The notes under the pieces were generated by a model. It had not been told where the DNA came from. It made no database searches and saw only the letters and a program-made list of their open reading frames with translations. Made by a program: the position numbers and the translations under genes. 6,913 bases of DNA from contig JASLFJ010000092.1 of the NCBI GenBank assembly GCA_030150665.1, positions 1 through 6,913 of the forward strand. The letters are read 5' to 3'. Every line of letters starts with the position of its first letter. Position 1 is the first letter of the stretch. Source of the stretch: Enterococcaceae bacterium. GTDB lineage: Bacteria > Bacillota > Bacilli > Lactobacillales > Catellicoccaceae. Below are positions 6,342 to 6,913 of this stretch, piece by piece.

Positions 6342-6740
6342 TTAATGACCTTGTTCTTGAATATGTTTTAGGATCATCTCTTTGCTTACATTTCCAATAC
6401 TGCAAGAAAAATATCCATCACTCCAAAAGCTTCGTTCTTTCCAAAAATGCTGAGAAAGATATTTGTTATGCTTTTAACGTATTCGATAAGTTGTGAGTTG
6501 CTTCAATCATCTAACGATTTCAAGAATACTCCATTTCGGGGAATATCTGATTAGGATATGAATAAGGTCTGGGTCTATTTCTTGTTTAGTAACTTGCCAA
6601 CCGTAATGATTCGCTGTTGATTCGATTTCAGCTTGAATATCATCACCGACTTTTAATAATAACTTTTTTCGATAGTTACAAACAAATATCAAATGACATA
6701 TAAGCAAGTGTCTCCTATGATTTTCAGAGATCTATTCCAT
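6342..6740 (-). pseudogene. tnpA: IS200/IS605 TnpA transposase pseudogene (three nonsense codons, catalytic residues lost)
   Basis: One frame runs from ATG 6740 to TAA 6342-6344, 132 sense or nonsense positions, the usual size for a Y1 transposase. Recognisable parts are HLIFVCNYRKKLL (16-28), DPDLIHILIRYSPKWSI (56-72), LKQLTTYRIR (79-88), FWKERSFWSDGYFSCSIGN (99-117) and KHIQEQG (125-131). In-frame stops occur at codon 3 (TAG, 6732-6734), codon 78 (TGA, 6507-6509) and codon 89 (TAA, 6474-6476). The HUH metal motif, normally His-x-His, reads Leu59-Ile-His61, and the nucleophilic Tyr expected in KYIxxQG is His126 (CAT for TAT). No indel is needed to read through. The element cannot move itself. 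The longest intact piece, 6507-6707 from a TTG, is unlikely to be a functional protein. Confidence 0.9.
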
Positions 6741-6874
6741 TACTTTTCCAAACCTTTACGAATGAGTTCGTAAACAGTACCTGAAAAACTTTTAATATTA
6801 TTCTTTTTTTGATACTCCTCAATCCTTACTACTAAATCGATAGGAAACTTAATTAATTTTGGTACACGTTCCAT
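6740..6874 (-). CDS. Small ribbon-helix-helix DNA-binding protein next to IS200 tnpA
   Basis: A 44-residue protein, intact from ATG 6874 to TAA 6740-6742, with AAGGAG 10 nt upstream of the start. The layout fits an Arc/CopG-type RHH fold: a strand RVPKLIKFP (3-11), a first helix about 12-26 (IDLVVRIEEYQKKNN), a turn, and a second helix SFSGTVYELIRKGLEK (29-44). Such proteins bind DNA as dimers through the strand. Its stop overlaps the tnpA start as TAATG, so tnpA would have been translationally coupled to it; a role as repressor of its own operon or of transposition is inference. Unlike tnpA it shows no damage. The fold call is by pattern only, but the start, ribosome site and coding sense are convincing. 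Confidence 0.78.
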   Translation of the reverse strand: MERVPKLIKFPIDLVVRIEEYQKKNNIKSFSGTVYELIRKGLEK

Positions 6875-6880
6875 TTGTAT

Positions 6881-6901
6881 CACACTCCTTTTAAAAATAT
6901 G
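6881..6901 (-). repeat. 21-nt imperfect direct repeat, copy 2 (RHH gene leader)
   Basis: The second copy of the repeat at 6280-6300, identical at 18 of 21 positions, holds the ribosome binding site of the RHH gene. It also lies between the arms of a 7-bp inverted repeat, TGTATCA at 6876-6882 and TGATACA at 6906-6912 (plus strand), which could be an operator or an RNA stem around the ribosome site. Confidence 0.5.
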
Positions 6902-6913
6902 TTATTGATACAT

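Larger units (their letters stand above)
6303..6913 (-). mobile_element. Decayed IS200/IS605-family insertion sequence, left end not seen
   Basis: The relic reads on the minus strand: a small RHH gene, a tnpA pseudogene, then a right-end hairpin followed by TTTTACG. This order and the subterminal hairpin close to the tnpA stop fit IS200/IS605 elements, which carry hairpin ends instead of terminal inverted repeats and make no target duplication. No tnpB is present in what is visible. The exact right boundary is uncertain by a few bases; the left end may lie beyond 6913. Whether the RHH gene belongs to the element is inferred from the TAATG overlap with tnpA. Confidence 0.8.

Noticed and set aside
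6507..6707. 66-residue protein from a TTG start as a functional gene
   Set aside because: It is the middle part of the tnpA pseudogene between two in-frame stops, lacking the nucleophile region and the first HUH His.

Overview
The window is AT-rich bacterial DNA with strong AGGAG-type ribosome binding sites. It looks like a low-GC Firmicute of the order Lactobacillales. An Enterococcus- or Vagococcus-like host is my best guess, from the flavour of the MnmG, malic enzyme, YjjG/YfnB and LmrB-like proteins. The genus is inferred, not shown.

Layout. (1) Positions 1-954 hold the C-terminal half of the tRNA-modification gene mnmG, cut by the left edge. (2) Positions 955-1338 are a 384-bp gap. It carries a good sigma-A-type promoter (1057-1085), an 8-bp dyad just downstream of it and a 13-bp hairpin (1256-1287). 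The next gene would therefore have a long, structured leader. (3) Positions 1339-5550 hold four same-strand genes with gaps of 26, 11 and 26 bp, probably one operon. They encode a 14-helix DHA2/LmrB-like MFS exporter, a soluble NAD-type malic enzyme (or the related oxaloacetate decarboxylase), a DUF1361 membrane protein and a TauE/SafE (TSUP) permease. (4) Positions 5539-5600 form a large bidirectional terminator whose arms contain the last codons of both convergent genes. (5) Positions 5589-6275 (minus) hold a YjjG/YfnB-type HAD nucleotidase. (6) Positions 6303-6913 (minus) hold a decayed IS200/IS605-type element: a right-end hairpin, a tnpA pseudogene, and an intact 44-residue ribbon-helix-helix gene joined to it by a TAATG overlap.

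How the parts fit. The four-gene operon joins one cytoplasmic C4-acid enzyme to three membrane proteins, two of them transporter families. A role in organic-acid or related anion metabolism and efflux is a reasonable but untested reading. There is no malate permease or two-component pair (maeP, maeKR) and no citrate lyase genes in the window, so the malic enzyme is outside its best known contexts. The dead insertion sequence sits directly against the HAD leader, so that gene has no recognisable promoter of its own and may depend on transcription through the relic.

Most interesting points: the intact RHH gene beside a transposase that has lost both catalytic centres; an 18/21 direct repeat flanking the relic; the shared terminator that gives two unrelated proteins the same C-terminus; and the long exporter leader with alternative pairings. 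I see no CRISPR array, tRNA or rRNA, and nothing that clearly amounts to an undescribed system.
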